Assembly: GCF_002556545.1 (NCBI RefSeq)
Contig: NZ_CP022685.1
Span: forward strand, 2,170,001 to 2,234,000
Direction of reading: 5' to 3'
Length of the DNA: 64,000 bases
Origin: Streptomyces formicae
Lineage (GTDB): Bacteria; Actinomycetota; Actinomycetes; Streptomycetales; Streptomycetaceae
Part shown: positions 16,384 to 24,689 of the stretch, one piece after another
Layout of the letters: every line of letters starts with the position of its first letter
Numbering within the stretch: position 1 is the stretch's first letter
Program-made: the position numbers and the translations under genes
Notes under the pieces: model-generated
Database searches by the model: none
What the model was told of the DNA's origin: nothing
What the model saw: only the letters and a program-made list of their open reading frames with translations

Positions 16384-17607
16384 ATGACATCGACGATCGT
16401 GCGGGTCCTGCGGGACCGCAACGCGGGGCTCTATCTCGGCGCGGTGGTGGTCTCGGGCTTCGGGAGCTCCGCGCTGTGGCTGGCATCGGGGATCTGGGTG
16501 AAGGACCTGACGGGCTCCGACGGGCTCGCCGCGCTCTGCCAGTTCGCCCTGTGGGCGCCCACCCTCATGGGCCCGCTGCTCGGCACCCTCGCCGACCGCA
16601 CCCGCCGCAGGCCGCTCCTCGTCGCCGCCAATCTCGCGCTCGCCGTCCTGCTCCTGTCCCTGACCTCCGTCGACGACGCGGGACGGCTCTGGATCCTGTT
16701 CGCGGTGCTCTTCGTGTACGGGGCGTGCGGCGTCGTCACCGACGCGGCGGAGGCAGCCCTGGTCGCGACGGCGGTCGACAAGGAGCTGCTCGGTGACTTC
16801 AACGGTCTGCGGATGTCCGCGAACGAGGGCATGAAGCTGGTGGCGCCGCTCGCGGGCGCGGGCCTCTTCGCCGCCTACGGAGGCGCGCCGGTGGCGCTCC
16901 TCGACGCCGTCACGTTCGTGCTCGCCGCCGGGATGTTCGCACTCCTTCGGGTGCGCGAGTCCGTCCCGGCGCGCGAGCGCGCGTCGCTGCGGGCGCGGAC
17001 CGTGGAGGGGGCCGGGTACCTGTGGCGGCACGAGCGGCTGCGGCCCCTGGTGACGGCGGGCGGCCTGACCATGCTGACCTCCGGGATCACCGGAGCGACG
17101 CTCTTCGCGGTCGTCGACCGGCTCGGCCACTCCCCCACGTACACGGGCGTGCTCTACGTCGTGCAGGGCGTGGGGTCCGTCGCGGTGGGCGTGGCGTCGG
17201 GGTCACTGCTCCGGCGGTTCGGCGCGCGCCGCTTCGGCGGCACGGGCATCGCTCTGACGGGAGTCTCCGCGCTGCTCACTGCGGTGCCGCACGACGCCAC
17301 GGCCCTCGCCGGTAGCCTCACCAACGGCATCGGCCTGCCCTGCGTCCTGATCGCGGCCCTGACGGCGGTCCAGCGCGAGACGCCCGACGCACTGCTCGGC
17401 CGGGTGGCGGCGACCGCCAACACCCTGATGTTCACGCCCACCGCGATCGGCATCGCGGCGGGCGCGGCGCTCGTGGAGAGCGTCGACATCGCGATCCTGC
17501 TCCCGGTGCTCGCGGGGGCGCGGCTGCTGATCGCCGCGCCCCTGCTGAGGTTCGGAGGCGCCAAGGGGGCGGGGGATGTGGCTACTTCACGTCCGCCCAC
17601 CGCTTGA
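16384..17607 (+). CDS. MFS transporter (DHA3-like drug exporter group)
   Basis: Protein of 407 residues with twelve predicted membrane helices. The loop between helices 2 and 3 carries the MFS A-motif form GPLLGTLADRTRRRPLLV, and the second half has the related SLLRRFGARRFGG. The overall pattern (LYLGAVVVSGFGSSALWLASGIWVKDLTG at the N-terminus) resembles the DHA3 group with macrolide and tetracycline exporters. It probably exports a small hydrophobic compound by proton antiport. Its last 26 bases overlap the 3' end of the convergent peptidase gene. Confidence 0.88.
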   Translation: MTSTIVRVLRDRNAGLYLGAVVVSGFGSSALWLASGIWVKDLTGSDGLAALCQFALWAPTLMGPLLGTLADRTRRRPLLVAANLALAVLLLSLTSVDDAGRLWILFAVLFVYGACGVVTDAAEAALVATAVDKELLGDFNGLRMSANEGMKLVAPLAGAGLFAAYGGAPVALLDAVTFVLAAGMFALLRVRESVPARERASLRARTVEGAGYLWRHERLRPLVTAGGLTMLTSGITGATLFAVVDRLGHSPTYTGVLYVVQGVGSVAVGVASGSLLRRFGARRFGGTGIALTGVSALLTAVPHDATALAGSLTNGIGLPCVLIAALTAVQRETPDALLGRVAATANTLMFTPTAIGIAAGAALVESVDIAILLPVLAGARLLIAAPLLRFGGAKGAGDVATSRPPTA

Positions 17608-18934
17608 TCGTCGCGATGGCCTCCGCCTGCTCGGCGGCGGGCAGCTTGGCGATCGACGCGCCGTGGTTGGCGCCCGGCACCACGTAGCGGTGGGAGTCGC
17701 GGTGGCTCGGGGTGAACTTCTCCGCGCTCCACGGGTCGTTCTCGCCGTAGACGAACATCATCCGCTGGCCCTTGGTCCGCACCCAGCGGTCGACGTCGGC
17801 GATGGTCTTGTTCTCGTACGTGCCGCGCATGGCGGCGGGCAGGACCGAGTTGGGCTGGTAGATGTCCGGGTGATGGCGGACGTCCTTGAGGTGCTTGAAC
17901 TTGAGGTCGGCCCAGCCGAGTTGGGTGGCGGCCTGGCGGTAGTAGGGGCCCGTGCCGTTGGTGCCGAGGGTCTCGTCCTGGTAGACGCTGAAGCCGTGCT
18001 TCTTCGACCAGTCGTAGAGCTCGTCGTCGGTGGCCTTCTTCGCGTCGGGCACGGTCGGGCAGTCCGCCGCGGTGCCCGACTGCCAGAAGTTCCACACCTG
18101 GTCGAGGACCGCGAACTCGTAGGCGCGGTCGGTGGTGCCGAGGGTCTCCTCGAAGGTGTCGCCGTTGGTCTCGGCGTCCGCCTCGAACTTGGGGAGCAGG
18201 GCGTCGCGGCGTACGAGCATCTCGCGCTGTACGGCGTTGAGCGCGGTCCTGCACTCCTGGGTACCGACGGTCTTGAAGAAGCGCTCGTAGCCGCTGTCGT
18301 CGCGGTTGTTCGCGTCGTTGGGCGCGACGAACGCGACGACGGCGTCGAGGTCCTCGGGGTAGAAGCGCTCGTGGTACGTCGCCGTCATGCCGCCCTTGCT
18401 GGCGCCGGTGCCCAGCCACTTGCCCCGCTCGATCGTGCGCAGGGCCTTCGTGAGCCGGTGCTCGTCGGCGGCCTCCTGCTGGACGGTCATCTTGGACCAG
18501 TCGTCACCCGCCGCGCCGGAGGGCCGGGACTGCGCGAAGTAGCGGTGCTCGACGCTGACCTGGTTGGCGTCGATCAGCTTGGTGAGCGCGGTGGTGCCGC
18601 CCGCGAGGGTGTAGCCGCCGGTGTAGAGGACGGTCGGCTTGCCCGTGTCCTTGTGCCAGAGCGTGGCGCGCTGGGTGAAGGTGGCGCCCTGGGGCTTGCG
18701 GTGGTCGACGGGCTGGGCGTACGTGAGCGTGTAGAGAGGGAAGCCCTCCTTGTCGGCGACGGAGACGACCGTCATGCCGGGAATCTTCTCGAGCTGTCCG
18801 CGGATGTCGGTCGCCGCGTCACCGGCCCGGGCCGCCGCGCCGGTCCCCGCGGTGGCGGGCACCGCGCCGCCGAGCACGGCGACCCCCGCCATCAGTCCGG
18901 CACAGGCCAGCGCGGATATCCCCTTGTTGCGCAC
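17582..18934 (-). CDS. Secreted S28-like serine aminopeptidase (PS-10 type)
   Basis: Protein of 450 residues with a Sec signal (residues 1-29, PATAG). It has an alpha/beta-hydrolase fold with nucleophile Ser179 in LGTGASKGGM, acid Asp in YGENDPWS near 400 and His in VPGANHGAS near 424. This set and the wording SVEHRYFAQSRPSG match the secreted Streptomyces prolyl tri/tetrapeptidyl aminopeptidases of family S28/S33. It would remove short N-terminal peptides from extracellular proteins, often to clip propeptides. It converges on the MFS gene with a 26-base tail overlap. Confidence 0.87.
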   Translation of the reverse strand: MRNKGISALACAGLMAGVAVLGGAVPATAGTGAAARAGDAATDIRGQLEKIPGMTVVSVADKEGFPLYTLTYAQPVDHRKPQGATFTQRATLWHKDTGKPTVLYTGGYTLAGGTTALTKLIDANQVSVEHRYFAQSRPSGAAGDDWSKMTVQQEAADEHRLTKALRTIERGKWLGTGASKGGMTATYHERFYPEDLDAVVAFVAPNDANNRDDSGYERFFKTVGTQECRTALNAVQREMLVRRDALLPKFEADAETNGDTFEETLGTTDRAYEFAVLDQVWNFWQSGTAADCPTVPDAKKATDDELYDWSKKHGFSVYQDETLGTNGTGPYYRQAATQLGWADLKFKHLKDVRHHPDIYQPNSVLPAAMRGTYENKTIADVDRWVRTKGQRMMFVYGENDPWSAEKFTPSHRDSHRYVVPGANHGASIAKLPAAEQAEAIATIKRWADVK

Positions 18935-18997
18935 CTTGTCTCCCTCTGTCCCCTGATCACTGGAGCGATGGTCGTGGTGCGCGGATCGTATCGGCGA

Positions 18998-20164
18998 TCA
19001 CCGCGCGGGTGACAGGGCCTCCGCGACCTGCGCGAGGTCGGCGTCCGAGGCCAGTCCCGCGTGGTAGAGACGGAGTTCGGTGGCCCCGAGGTCCGCCGCC
19101 CGCGCCGCGTCGGCGGCGAGCGTGGCGGGGCTGCCGCCCATGCCGCTCACCACGGTGAGGTTGGCGGCAAGGACCACCCCTGCCCGCCGGTGGGCGGCGA
19201 AGGGCCGCAGCGCCTGCGCGCCGCCCGCACAGGGCACCACCACGCCGTCGGCCACGGACAGGACGTGCGCCGGGTCGACGCCCGCGTTGGCGCCGCAGTG
19301 GTACGGCACCGGGTCCGCGTGCAGCAGTACCTGGAAGCCGTCAGGGGCCGCCGCGCGGACGGCGCCGACCGCGGCCTCCTGGAGCGTACGGGCCCTCTCC
19401 TCGCGCCACGCGCGCGTGGCCGCCGCCGGCCGGGCGCCGATGAGCTTCTCGACGGACTCCCAGCCCGTGTCCTCGGCCTCGCCGCGCCACACGGGCTCCA
19501 GGCCCTCGCGGACGGCGGACGCGAGCGCGTCGGGGTCGAGACCCTGCCCGTCGTACCCCTCCCGGCAGCAGGAGCAGAAGCAGAGCGACATCAGGTACTG
19601 CCCCGCCTCGCCCAGGGGGACGCCCGCGATCTTGTCGTGGGCGTGCAGGTGCGCGAGGCCGTACCAGCCGCAGGACTCCAGTTCCGTGCCGCGCGCTCCG
19701 GGGCGTACGGCGGCCTCGGCGGCGAGGTCGACCAGGTACGCGCGCGTGGCGGGCTGGGCGATGCAGGGCGCCCAGGGGTAGCGGTCTCCGTAGGCGTTGA
19801 CGACGGAGGTGGCCGGGTGGTCGCCGCCCAGGCGGGAGTTGTGGGCGAGGACGACCCAGCTGTGCACCTCGATCCCGGCGCCTCGAAGGGCCTCGGCCGC
19901 CTCTCCGTAGGCGTCGCCGCGCGCCCAGTCCCCCGCCGCGTACGGCCGTGGCGCGCGCCCCTGCCACCTCGCCCCCGGCGGGTAAAGCACGGACGCGTGC
20001 GCGGCCGTGACGACGCGGTGGCGCGGGTGGCGCGGGGTCAGCGCGCGCGTGGAGTGGTAGGCGGCGGCTAGGGTGACCTGCCGGACGCCGAGCCCCGCCA
20101 GGCGCGCGGGGGCATCGGGGTCGCCGACGACGTCCCAGGGGTAGAGGAACGCGGCGGCCCTCAC
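18998..20164 (-). CDS. Unknown TIM-barrel-like protein in a uronate catabolic operon
   Basis: Protein of 388 residues without signal peptide. I do not recognise a named family; the alternating pattern (AAAFLYPWDVVGD at strand one, VHSWVVLAHNSRLGG, ESCGWYGLAHLHAHDK, FQVLLHADPVPYHCG, TELRLYHAGLASD) is that of a (beta/alpha)8 barrel as in glycoside-hydrolase-like proteins. A cysteine cluster CFCSCC lies near residue 197. The GTG start overlaps the stop of the KDG dehydratase gene (GTGA), so it is translated with that enzyme. It may cleave an uronic-acid glycoside, or open or dehydrate an aldaric acid; neither can be told from sequence. Confidence 0.7.
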   Translation of the reverse strand: MRAAAFLYPWDVVGDPDAPARLAGLGVRQVTLAAAYHSTRALTPRHPRHRVVTAAHASVLYPPGARWQGRAPRPYAAGDWARGDAYGEAAEALRGAGIEVHSWVVLAHNSRLGGDHPATSVVNAYGDRYPWAPCIAQPATRAYLVDLAAEAAVRPGARGTELESCGWYGLAHLHAHDKIAGVPLGEAGQYLMSLCFCSCCREGYDGQGLDPDALASAVREGLEPVWRGEAEDTGWESVEKLIGARPAAATRAWREERARTLQEAAVGAVRAAAPDGFQVLLHADPVPYHCGANAGVDPAHVLSVADGVVVPCAGGAQALRPFAAHRRAGVVLAANLTVVSGMGGSPATLAADAARAADLGATELRLYHAGLASDADLAQVAEALSPAR

Positions 20165-21111
20165 GCGTCCTCCCGCAGCAACGCCCTGCCCCGCTCGACG
20201 AGTTCGGCCAGGCGCTTGACGTGGTCGTCGGCGGGCTCGTGCAGCGGCGTGCGGACGGGGCCCACGTCGAGGCCGCCGAGCCGCACGCCCGCCTTGACGA
20301 GCGAGACGGCGTAGCCCCGCCCCTCGGCGCGCAGTTCGACGAAGGGCCGGTAGAAACCGTCGATGAGGCGGTTCACGGCCGCGTCGCCCTCCCGCGTACC
20401 GGAGTTGAACGCCCGGTGGAAGGCGAGCGCGATGTCGGGCGCGAAGCAGAAGACGGCCGACGAGTAGAGGCTGACACCGATGCCCCGGTAGGCGAGCCCC
20501 GTCAGCTCGGCGGTGGGCAGGCCGTTGAAGTAGAGGAAGTCGTCAGGGCCTTCGGCGCGCACGGCGGAGACCGTGCGCTGCATCAGGTCCATGTCGCCGA
20601 GGCCGTCCTTGAAGCCGATGACGCGCTCGACGCGGGCGAGTTCGACGACGGTCTCCGGGGTGAACACGGCGTTGTCGCGCTGGTAGACGATGACGTCGAG
20701 CGAGGTGGCGGCGGCGAGTTCGGCGTAGTGCCCGAGCAGGCCCTCCTGTCCGGCGACGACGAGGTAGGGCGGCATGGCGAGCAGTCCGTCGGCGCCCGCC
20801 TCCTCGGCCAGGCGGGCGTAGCGCACGGCGAGCGCGGTGCCGTATCCGGCGCCCGCGACGACCGGCACGCGGCCCGCCGCCTCCGCGACGGCGGCGGCGA
20901 CGCACTCCTGGAACTCCTCGGGTGTCAGGGCGTGGAACTCGCCCGTGCCGCAGCAGGCGAACACCGCCGCCGCACCGGCCTCGACGCCCTGGCGCACGTG
21001 GGCGCGGAAGACGTCGACGTCGACGGATCCGTCGGGCCCGAACGCGGTGACCGGGAAGAACAACGGCCCGCTGGGGACGCGAAGTCGAGTGGCGAGGGGG
21101 GCTGACGTCAC
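20161..21111 (-). CDS. kdgD: 5-dehydro-4-deoxyglucarate dehydratase
   Basis: Protein of 316 residues of the DapA/NAL superfamily. Schiff-base Lys168 lies in VIGFKDGLGD, the catalytic Tyr143 in VIVYQRDN, and the substrate loop in CCGTGEFHALTPEEF; the FKDGLGD context and GEFHAL are typical of KdgD, not DapA. It converts 5-keto-4-deoxyglucarate to 2,5-dioxopentanoate with loss of CO2 and water. Its product is the substrate of the dehydrogenase at 4939-6471, and the uronate dehydrogenase that feeds the pathway is divergent from it. A promoter with TTGACC and TAGCGT, 18 bases apart, precedes it. Confidence 0.9.
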   Translation of the reverse strand: MTSAPLATRLRVPSGPLFFPVTAFGPDGSVDVDVFRAHVRQGVEAGAAAVFACCGTGEFHALTPEEFQECVAAAVAEAAGRVPVVAGAGYGTALAVRYARLAEEAGADGLLAMPPYLVVAGQEGLLGHYAELAAATSLDVIVYQRDNAVFTPETVVELARVERVIGFKDGLGDMDLMQRTVSAVRAEGPDDFLYFNGLPTAELTGLAYRGIGVSLYSSAVFCFAPDIALAFHRAFNSGTREGDAAVNRLIDGFYRPFVELRAEGRGYAVSLVKAGVRLGGLDVGPVRTPLHEPADDHVKRLAELVERGRALLREDA

Positions 21112-21167
21112 GGGCTCTCCCTAGGCGTGCACGTTTCTGATCCATGTCCATATCCCTGAACGCACTC

Positions 21168-21197
21168 ACGCTAAGCCGCCCCCCAGACGCCGGTCAA
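21168..21197 (-). promoter_or_regulatory. Promoter of the kdgD operon
   Basis: On the minus strand, -35 TTGACC (21192-21197) and -10 TAGCGT (21168-21173) with an 18-base spacer. Just downstream the minus strand reads ATATGGACATGG, sharing ATGGACA with the region after the udh promoter. Confidence 0.55.
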
Positions 21198-21280
21198 GCG
21201 CGCGAACTCCCCACGCGGGAGCGGATTTTCCGGCTCCGCAACGACTCCGCACGTGCTCACGGGCCACGCCGCCGGGACCC

Positions 21281-21310
21281 TTGACGCGGCGCGACCGAGA
21301 TCCCTAGCGT
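21281..21310 (+). promoter_or_regulatory. Promoter of udh
   Basis: -35 TTGACG (21281-21286) and -10 TAGCGT (21305-21310) with an 18-base spacer. The 8-base palindrome TCCATGGA (21312-21319) lies at the expected start point and is a good operator candidate. Confidence 0.6.
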
Positions 21311-21405
21311 GTCCATGGATGTGAATCCTGTACGCGGATGAGTACGTGGCCCGCGCGGCCGCACGACAGCACGCGGCCCGCGCGGCCGCGCACGAGGAGA
21401 CCCGC

Positions 21406-22215
21406 ATGCCCGCTCCCCGCACCGTCCTGCTCACCGGCGCCGCAGGCGGCCTCGGCACCCTGATGCGCGGGCTCCTGCCGGCCTACGGCCACACGCTGCG
21501 CCTGCTCGACGTGCGCCCCCTGCCCGGCGAGCCGGACGCCGTCACCGCCGACCTCGCCGACCGGGACGCGCTGCGCGAGGCCGTGCGCGGCGTCGACGCC
21601 GTGCTCCACCTCGCGGGCATCTCCCTGGAGTCCACCTTCGACAAGATCCTGAAGGCGAACATCGAGGGGACGTACAACCTCTACGAGGCCGCCCGCGAGG
21701 AGGGCGTGCGGCGCGTCGTCTTCGCCTCCTCCAACCACACGGTGGGCTTCACCCCGCGCCCCCGGGGCGAACAGCCGCTGATCCCGGTCGGCACTCCGCG
21801 CCGCCCCGACACCTTCTACGGCCTCTCGAAGTCCTTCGGCGAGGACCTCGCCCAGCTGTACTGGGACAAGCACGGCATCGAGACCGTCTCGGTCCGCATC
21901 GGCTCCTGCTTCCTGGAACCGACGAACGTACGGATGCTGTCCGTGTGGATGAGCCCCGGCGACGGGGCACGGCTCTTCCACGCCGCGCTCACCGCCGAGG
22001 ACGTGCGACACACCGTCGTCTACGGCTCCTCCGCCAACACCCGGCTGTGGTGGGACCTCTCGTCGGCCCGCGCCCTTGGCTACGAGCCGCAGGACGACTC
22101 CGAGCAGTACGCCGAGAAGCTGGTCGCCGAGCAGGGCGAGCTCGACCCGGCCAATCCGGACCACGCGCACCTGGGCGGCCACTTCTGCACGAACCCGCCG
22201 GTGTGGCCGTACTGA
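21406..22215 (+). CDS. udh: Uronate dehydrogenase (NAD-dependent)
   Basis: Protein of 269 residues, the size of known uronate dehydrogenases (about 265). It has an extended-SDR fold with a GAAGGLG nucleotide loop at 11-17, catalytic Ser in FASSNHTVGF and Tyr138-x3-Lys142 in YGLSKS. The segment RIGSCFLEPTNVRMLSVWMSPGD closely follows the substrate-binding signature of Udh. It would oxidise galacturonate or glucuronate to the aldarolactone. The ATG at 21406 has GAGGAG eight bases upstream; an open frame continues to 21346 without a ribosome site. Divergent from kdgD. The aldarate dehydratase needed between them is not in the window. Confidence 0.86.
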   Translation: MPAPRTVLLTGAAGGLGTLMRGLLPAYGHTLRLLDVRPLPGEPDAVTADLADRDALREAVRGVDAVLHLAGISLESTFDKILKANIEGTYNLYEAAREEGVRRVVFASSNHTVGFTPRPRGEQPLIPVGTPRRPDTFYGLSKSFGEDLAQLYWDKHGIETVSVRIGSCFLEPTNVRMLSVWMSPGDGARLFHAALTAEDVRHTVVYGSSANTRLWWDLSSARALGYEPQDDSEQYAEKLVAEQGELDPANPDHAHLGGHFCTNPPVWPY

Positions 22216-22315
22216 CGAACGGTTTGCGAACTGGGCGACGAACGGATCGCCCGCGAACCGACCTCGGGCTCCCTGTTCGATCGACGTTCGGCGCCCGCGA
22301 TCTCTGACGTTCGTC
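22214..22315. repeat. Interrupted inverted repeat downstream of udh
   Basis: The left half reads GACGAACG, 11 unrelated bases, then GGGCGACGAACG (22233-22244). The right half, on the opposite strand, reads GACGAACG, 11 unrelated bases, then GGGCGCCGAACG (22285-22296). All four blocks are exactly symmetric about position 22264.5. It starts in the udh stop codon and ends 95 bases before the next gene, so it could be a terminator or an array of paired operator sites. Confidence 0.6.
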
Positions 22316-22409
22316 CCATGACGTCGCCGTTCTCTCGACGAAGGATTCATTCCGTTTCCTGCTCAGGGGCGACGCGGCACCGGGCACCGGCGCCCTAGCG
22401 TTTCTTTGC

Positions 22410-23624
22410 ATGAGCGAAACCCGGAAGACCCCACACGGCCGTGCCCTCGTTCCGCTGCTCACCCTGGCCCTGACGCTGCCCCTGGCCGACGGCGGGGCCT
22501 CCCTGGCCGCGACGCCGCACGGCGCGGCGGGTGGCGGGGCGACGTCTTCCGCGGCCACGGCGAGGGCCGAACTGCCCCGGCCCACCGGGCCGTTCGCGGT
22601 GGGCCGCGACACCCTGCACCTCGTCGACGAGAGCCGCCGCGACCCCTGGGTGTCCTCGGCGGGCGCGCGGGAGCTGATGGTCTCCGCGTACTACCCCGCA
22701 CTGCCCGGCCTCCCCGCACTGCCCGGATCGGGGCGCCCCGCCCGCTACATGACCGAGAAGGAGGCGCAACTCCTCCTGAAGTCCGGCCACATGGCGGGCA
22801 AGGTGTCCGCCGCCGCCTACAGCGGCGCCCGCGCCTTCGCGCGCACCGACGCGCGCCCCCTCCAGGGACGGTTCCCGCTGGTCCTGCTCTCGCCCGGATT
22901 CACCACGCCCCGCGCCACGTTGACCCACCTCGCCGAGGACCTCGCGAGCCGCGGCTACGTCGTCGCCACCGTCGACCACGCCTACGAGGCGGCGGGCGCC
23001 GCGTTCCCCGGCGGCCGGACGCTGACCTGCGCGGCCTGTCGGACACTCGCCGAGCCCGGCGCGCTCAGGACCGTCACCACGGGGCGCGCGAAGGACCTCT
23101 CGTACGTCATCGACCGCCTCACGGGACCCGAGGCGACCTGGCGGTACTCCCGTCTCATCGACCCCGCCCGGATCGGGGCGGGCGGCCACTCCGTGGGCGG
23201 GGCCGCCGCGCTCGCCGTCATGACCACCGACCGGCGGGTGCGGGCGGGCCTGAACATGGACGGCACCTTCTACACACCGCCCACCGGGCTCGCGGGGCGC
23301 CCCTTCCTGATGCTCGGCACCCGCGACGAGCACAGCGCGGGCGGCAGGGACGTGAGCTGGGACCGCACCTGGCGGGGCCTCGACGGCTGGAAGCGGTGGC
23401 TGACGGTCAAGGGCTCAGGACACTTCACCTTCACCGACGCCCCGGTCCTGCTCGACCAGCTCGGCGCCGCGCTGCCCGGCGCGCCCCTCTCCGGCGAGCG
23501 CTCCCAGCGGCTCACCCGCGCCTACGTCGGGGCCTTCTTCGACCAGGAGCTGCGCGGCATCCCCCGGCCGCTGCTCGACGGTCCCGATCCGGCCGCCCCC
23601 GAGGTCGCCTTCGAGCGCCCCTGA
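22410..23624 (+). CDS. Secreted alpha/beta hydrolase (PAF-acetylhydrolase/dienelactone-type)
   Basis: Protein of 404 residues with a signal peptide (cleavage near residue 34). It has an alpha/beta-hydrolase core with PLVLLSPGFTTPR as the oxyanion strand, nucleophile Ser261 in GAGGHSVGG, acid Asp probably in LMLGTRDEHS, and His in VKGSGHFTFTD. The pattern matches PAF-acetylhydrolase-isoform II-like lipases and esterases, which release short acyl groups. An upstream 100-base stretch contains an unusual symmetric repeat. It is not visibly coupled to the next gene. Confidence 0.83.
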   Translation: MSETRKTPHGRALVPLLTLALTLPLADGGASLAATPHGAAGGGATSSAATARAELPRPTGPFAVGRDTLHLVDESRRDPWVSSAGARELMVSAYYPALPGLPALPGSGRPARYMTEKEAQLLLKSGHMAGKVSAAAYSGARAFARTDARPLQGRFPLVLLSPGFTTPRATLTHLAEDLASRGYVVATVDHAYEAAGAAFPGGRTLTCAACRTLAEPGALRTVTTGRAKDLSYVIDRLTGPEATWRYSRLIDPARIGAGGHSVGGAAALAVMTTDRRVRAGLNMDGTFYTPPTGLAGRPFLMLGTRDEHSAGGRDVSWDRTWRGLDGWKRWLTVKGSGHFTFTDAPVLLDQLGAALPGAPLSGERSQRLTRAYVGAFFDQELRGIPRPLLDGPDPAAPEVAFERP

Positions 23625-23652
23625 CCCGGGCCCGCCCGCCGAGCGGGCGGCG

Positions 23653-23811
23653 AACGGGCATCCCTCACCCCCGAAACGGGCACGCCCGACGCCCGCGCCA
23701 CAGGCCGTCGCCCCGCCAAACGGGCACATGCGGGCAGCATCGCGCACCCTGCGAGCCTGTTCACCCCTGGGGCGCGCGCTGTAGAACTTCCCCACAGGGC
23801 CCGAACGGGCA
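23653..23811. promoter_or_regulatory. Phased AACGGGCA direct repeats before the DeoR gene
   Basis: Four identical 8-mers AACGGGCA start at 23653, 23675, 23719 and 23804, at distances of 22, 44 and 85 bases, close to whole helical turns. A partial copy (GCGGGCA) lies at 23730. They fill the gap upstream of the DeoR regulator gene and its ABC operon. DeoR-family repressors commonly bind several direct repeats with looping, so this is a likely operator array. Confidence 0.55.
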
Positions 23812-23841
23812 CCGCACGACCCCGGGGAAGAGGTGGCACCG

Positions 23842-24612
23842 ATGACCGCGGAAGAGCGTCAGCGGCAGATCGTCAGCGCGGCGCGCCACTCCGGCTCCGT
23901 CGACGTGACCGCGCTCGCCGCCGCGCTCGGTGTCGCCAAGGAGACCGTCCGCCGCGATCTGCGGGCCCTGGAGGACCACGGTCTGGTCCGCCGCACCCAC
24001 GGCGGCGCCTACCCCGTGGAGAGCGCGGGCTTCGAGACCACCCTCGCCTTCCGCACGACCATGCACGTCCCGGAGAAGCGGCGCATCGCGGCGGCCGCCG
24101 CCGAACTGCTCGGCGAGGCCGAGACGGTCTTCGTCGACGAGGGCTTCACCCCGCAGCTGGTCGCCGAGGCGCTGCCCGCGGCCTCGGCGGGCCGCTCGCT
24201 GACCGTGGTCACCGCCTCGCTCGCCACCGCGGGCGCGCTCGCCGAGGCCGAGAACGTCACGGTGCTGCTGCTCGGCGGCCGGGTGCGGCCCGGCACGCTC
24301 GCCACCGTCGACCACTGGACGACCCGCATGCTCGCCGGGTTCGTCATCGACCTGGCGTACATCGGCGCCAACGGCATCTCCCGCGAGCACGGCCTCACCA
24401 CGCCCGACCCGGCGGTCAGCGAGGTGAAGGCGGCGGCCATCCGGGCCTCGCGGCGCACCGTGTTCCTGGGCGTGCACACCAAGTTCGGGGCGAGCAGCTT
24501 CTGCCGGTTCGCGGGGGTCGGCGACCTCGACGCGATCGTCACGGGTGCCCGGCTGCCCGCCTCCGAGGCCCATCGGTACTCCCTGCTCGGGCCGCAGGTC
24601 GTCCGCGCCTGA
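23842..24612 (+). CDS. DeoR-family transcriptional regulator
   Basis: Protein of 256 residues. The N-terminal DeoR helix-turn-helix includes VDVTALAAALGVAKETVRRDLRALEDHGLVRRTHGGAY (about residues 20-57). The sugar-phosphate-sensing domain follows, with VFVDEGFTPQLVAEAL, TVVTASLATAGAL, LLLGGRVRPGTLATVD and YIGANGISREHGLTTPDP. The ATG at 23842 is preferred to a GTG at 23833 because GAGG lies seven bases upstream. It precedes an ABC sugar or polyol importer and a zinc dehydrogenase and should control them, with a phosphorylated sugar as inducer. Confidence 0.9.
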   Translation: MTAEERQRQIVSAARHSGSVDVTALAAALGVAKETVRRDLRALEDHGLVRRTHGGAYPVESAGFETTLAFRTTMHVPEKRRIAAAAAELLGEAETVFVDEGFTPQLVAEALPAASAGRSLTVVTASLATAGALAEAENVTVLLLGGRVRPGTLATVDHWTTRMLAGFVIDLAYIGANGISREHGLTTPDPAVSEVKAAAIRASRRTVFLGVHTKFGASSFCRFAGVGDLDAIVTGARLPASEAHRYSLLGPQVVRA

Positions 24613-24689
24613 CGCCACCTCCGCCCTCCTTCCCCACTCCCGCACGCCCTCACCCATCCCATTGGTCCCTCTATGTCCAGGAGCGATTC

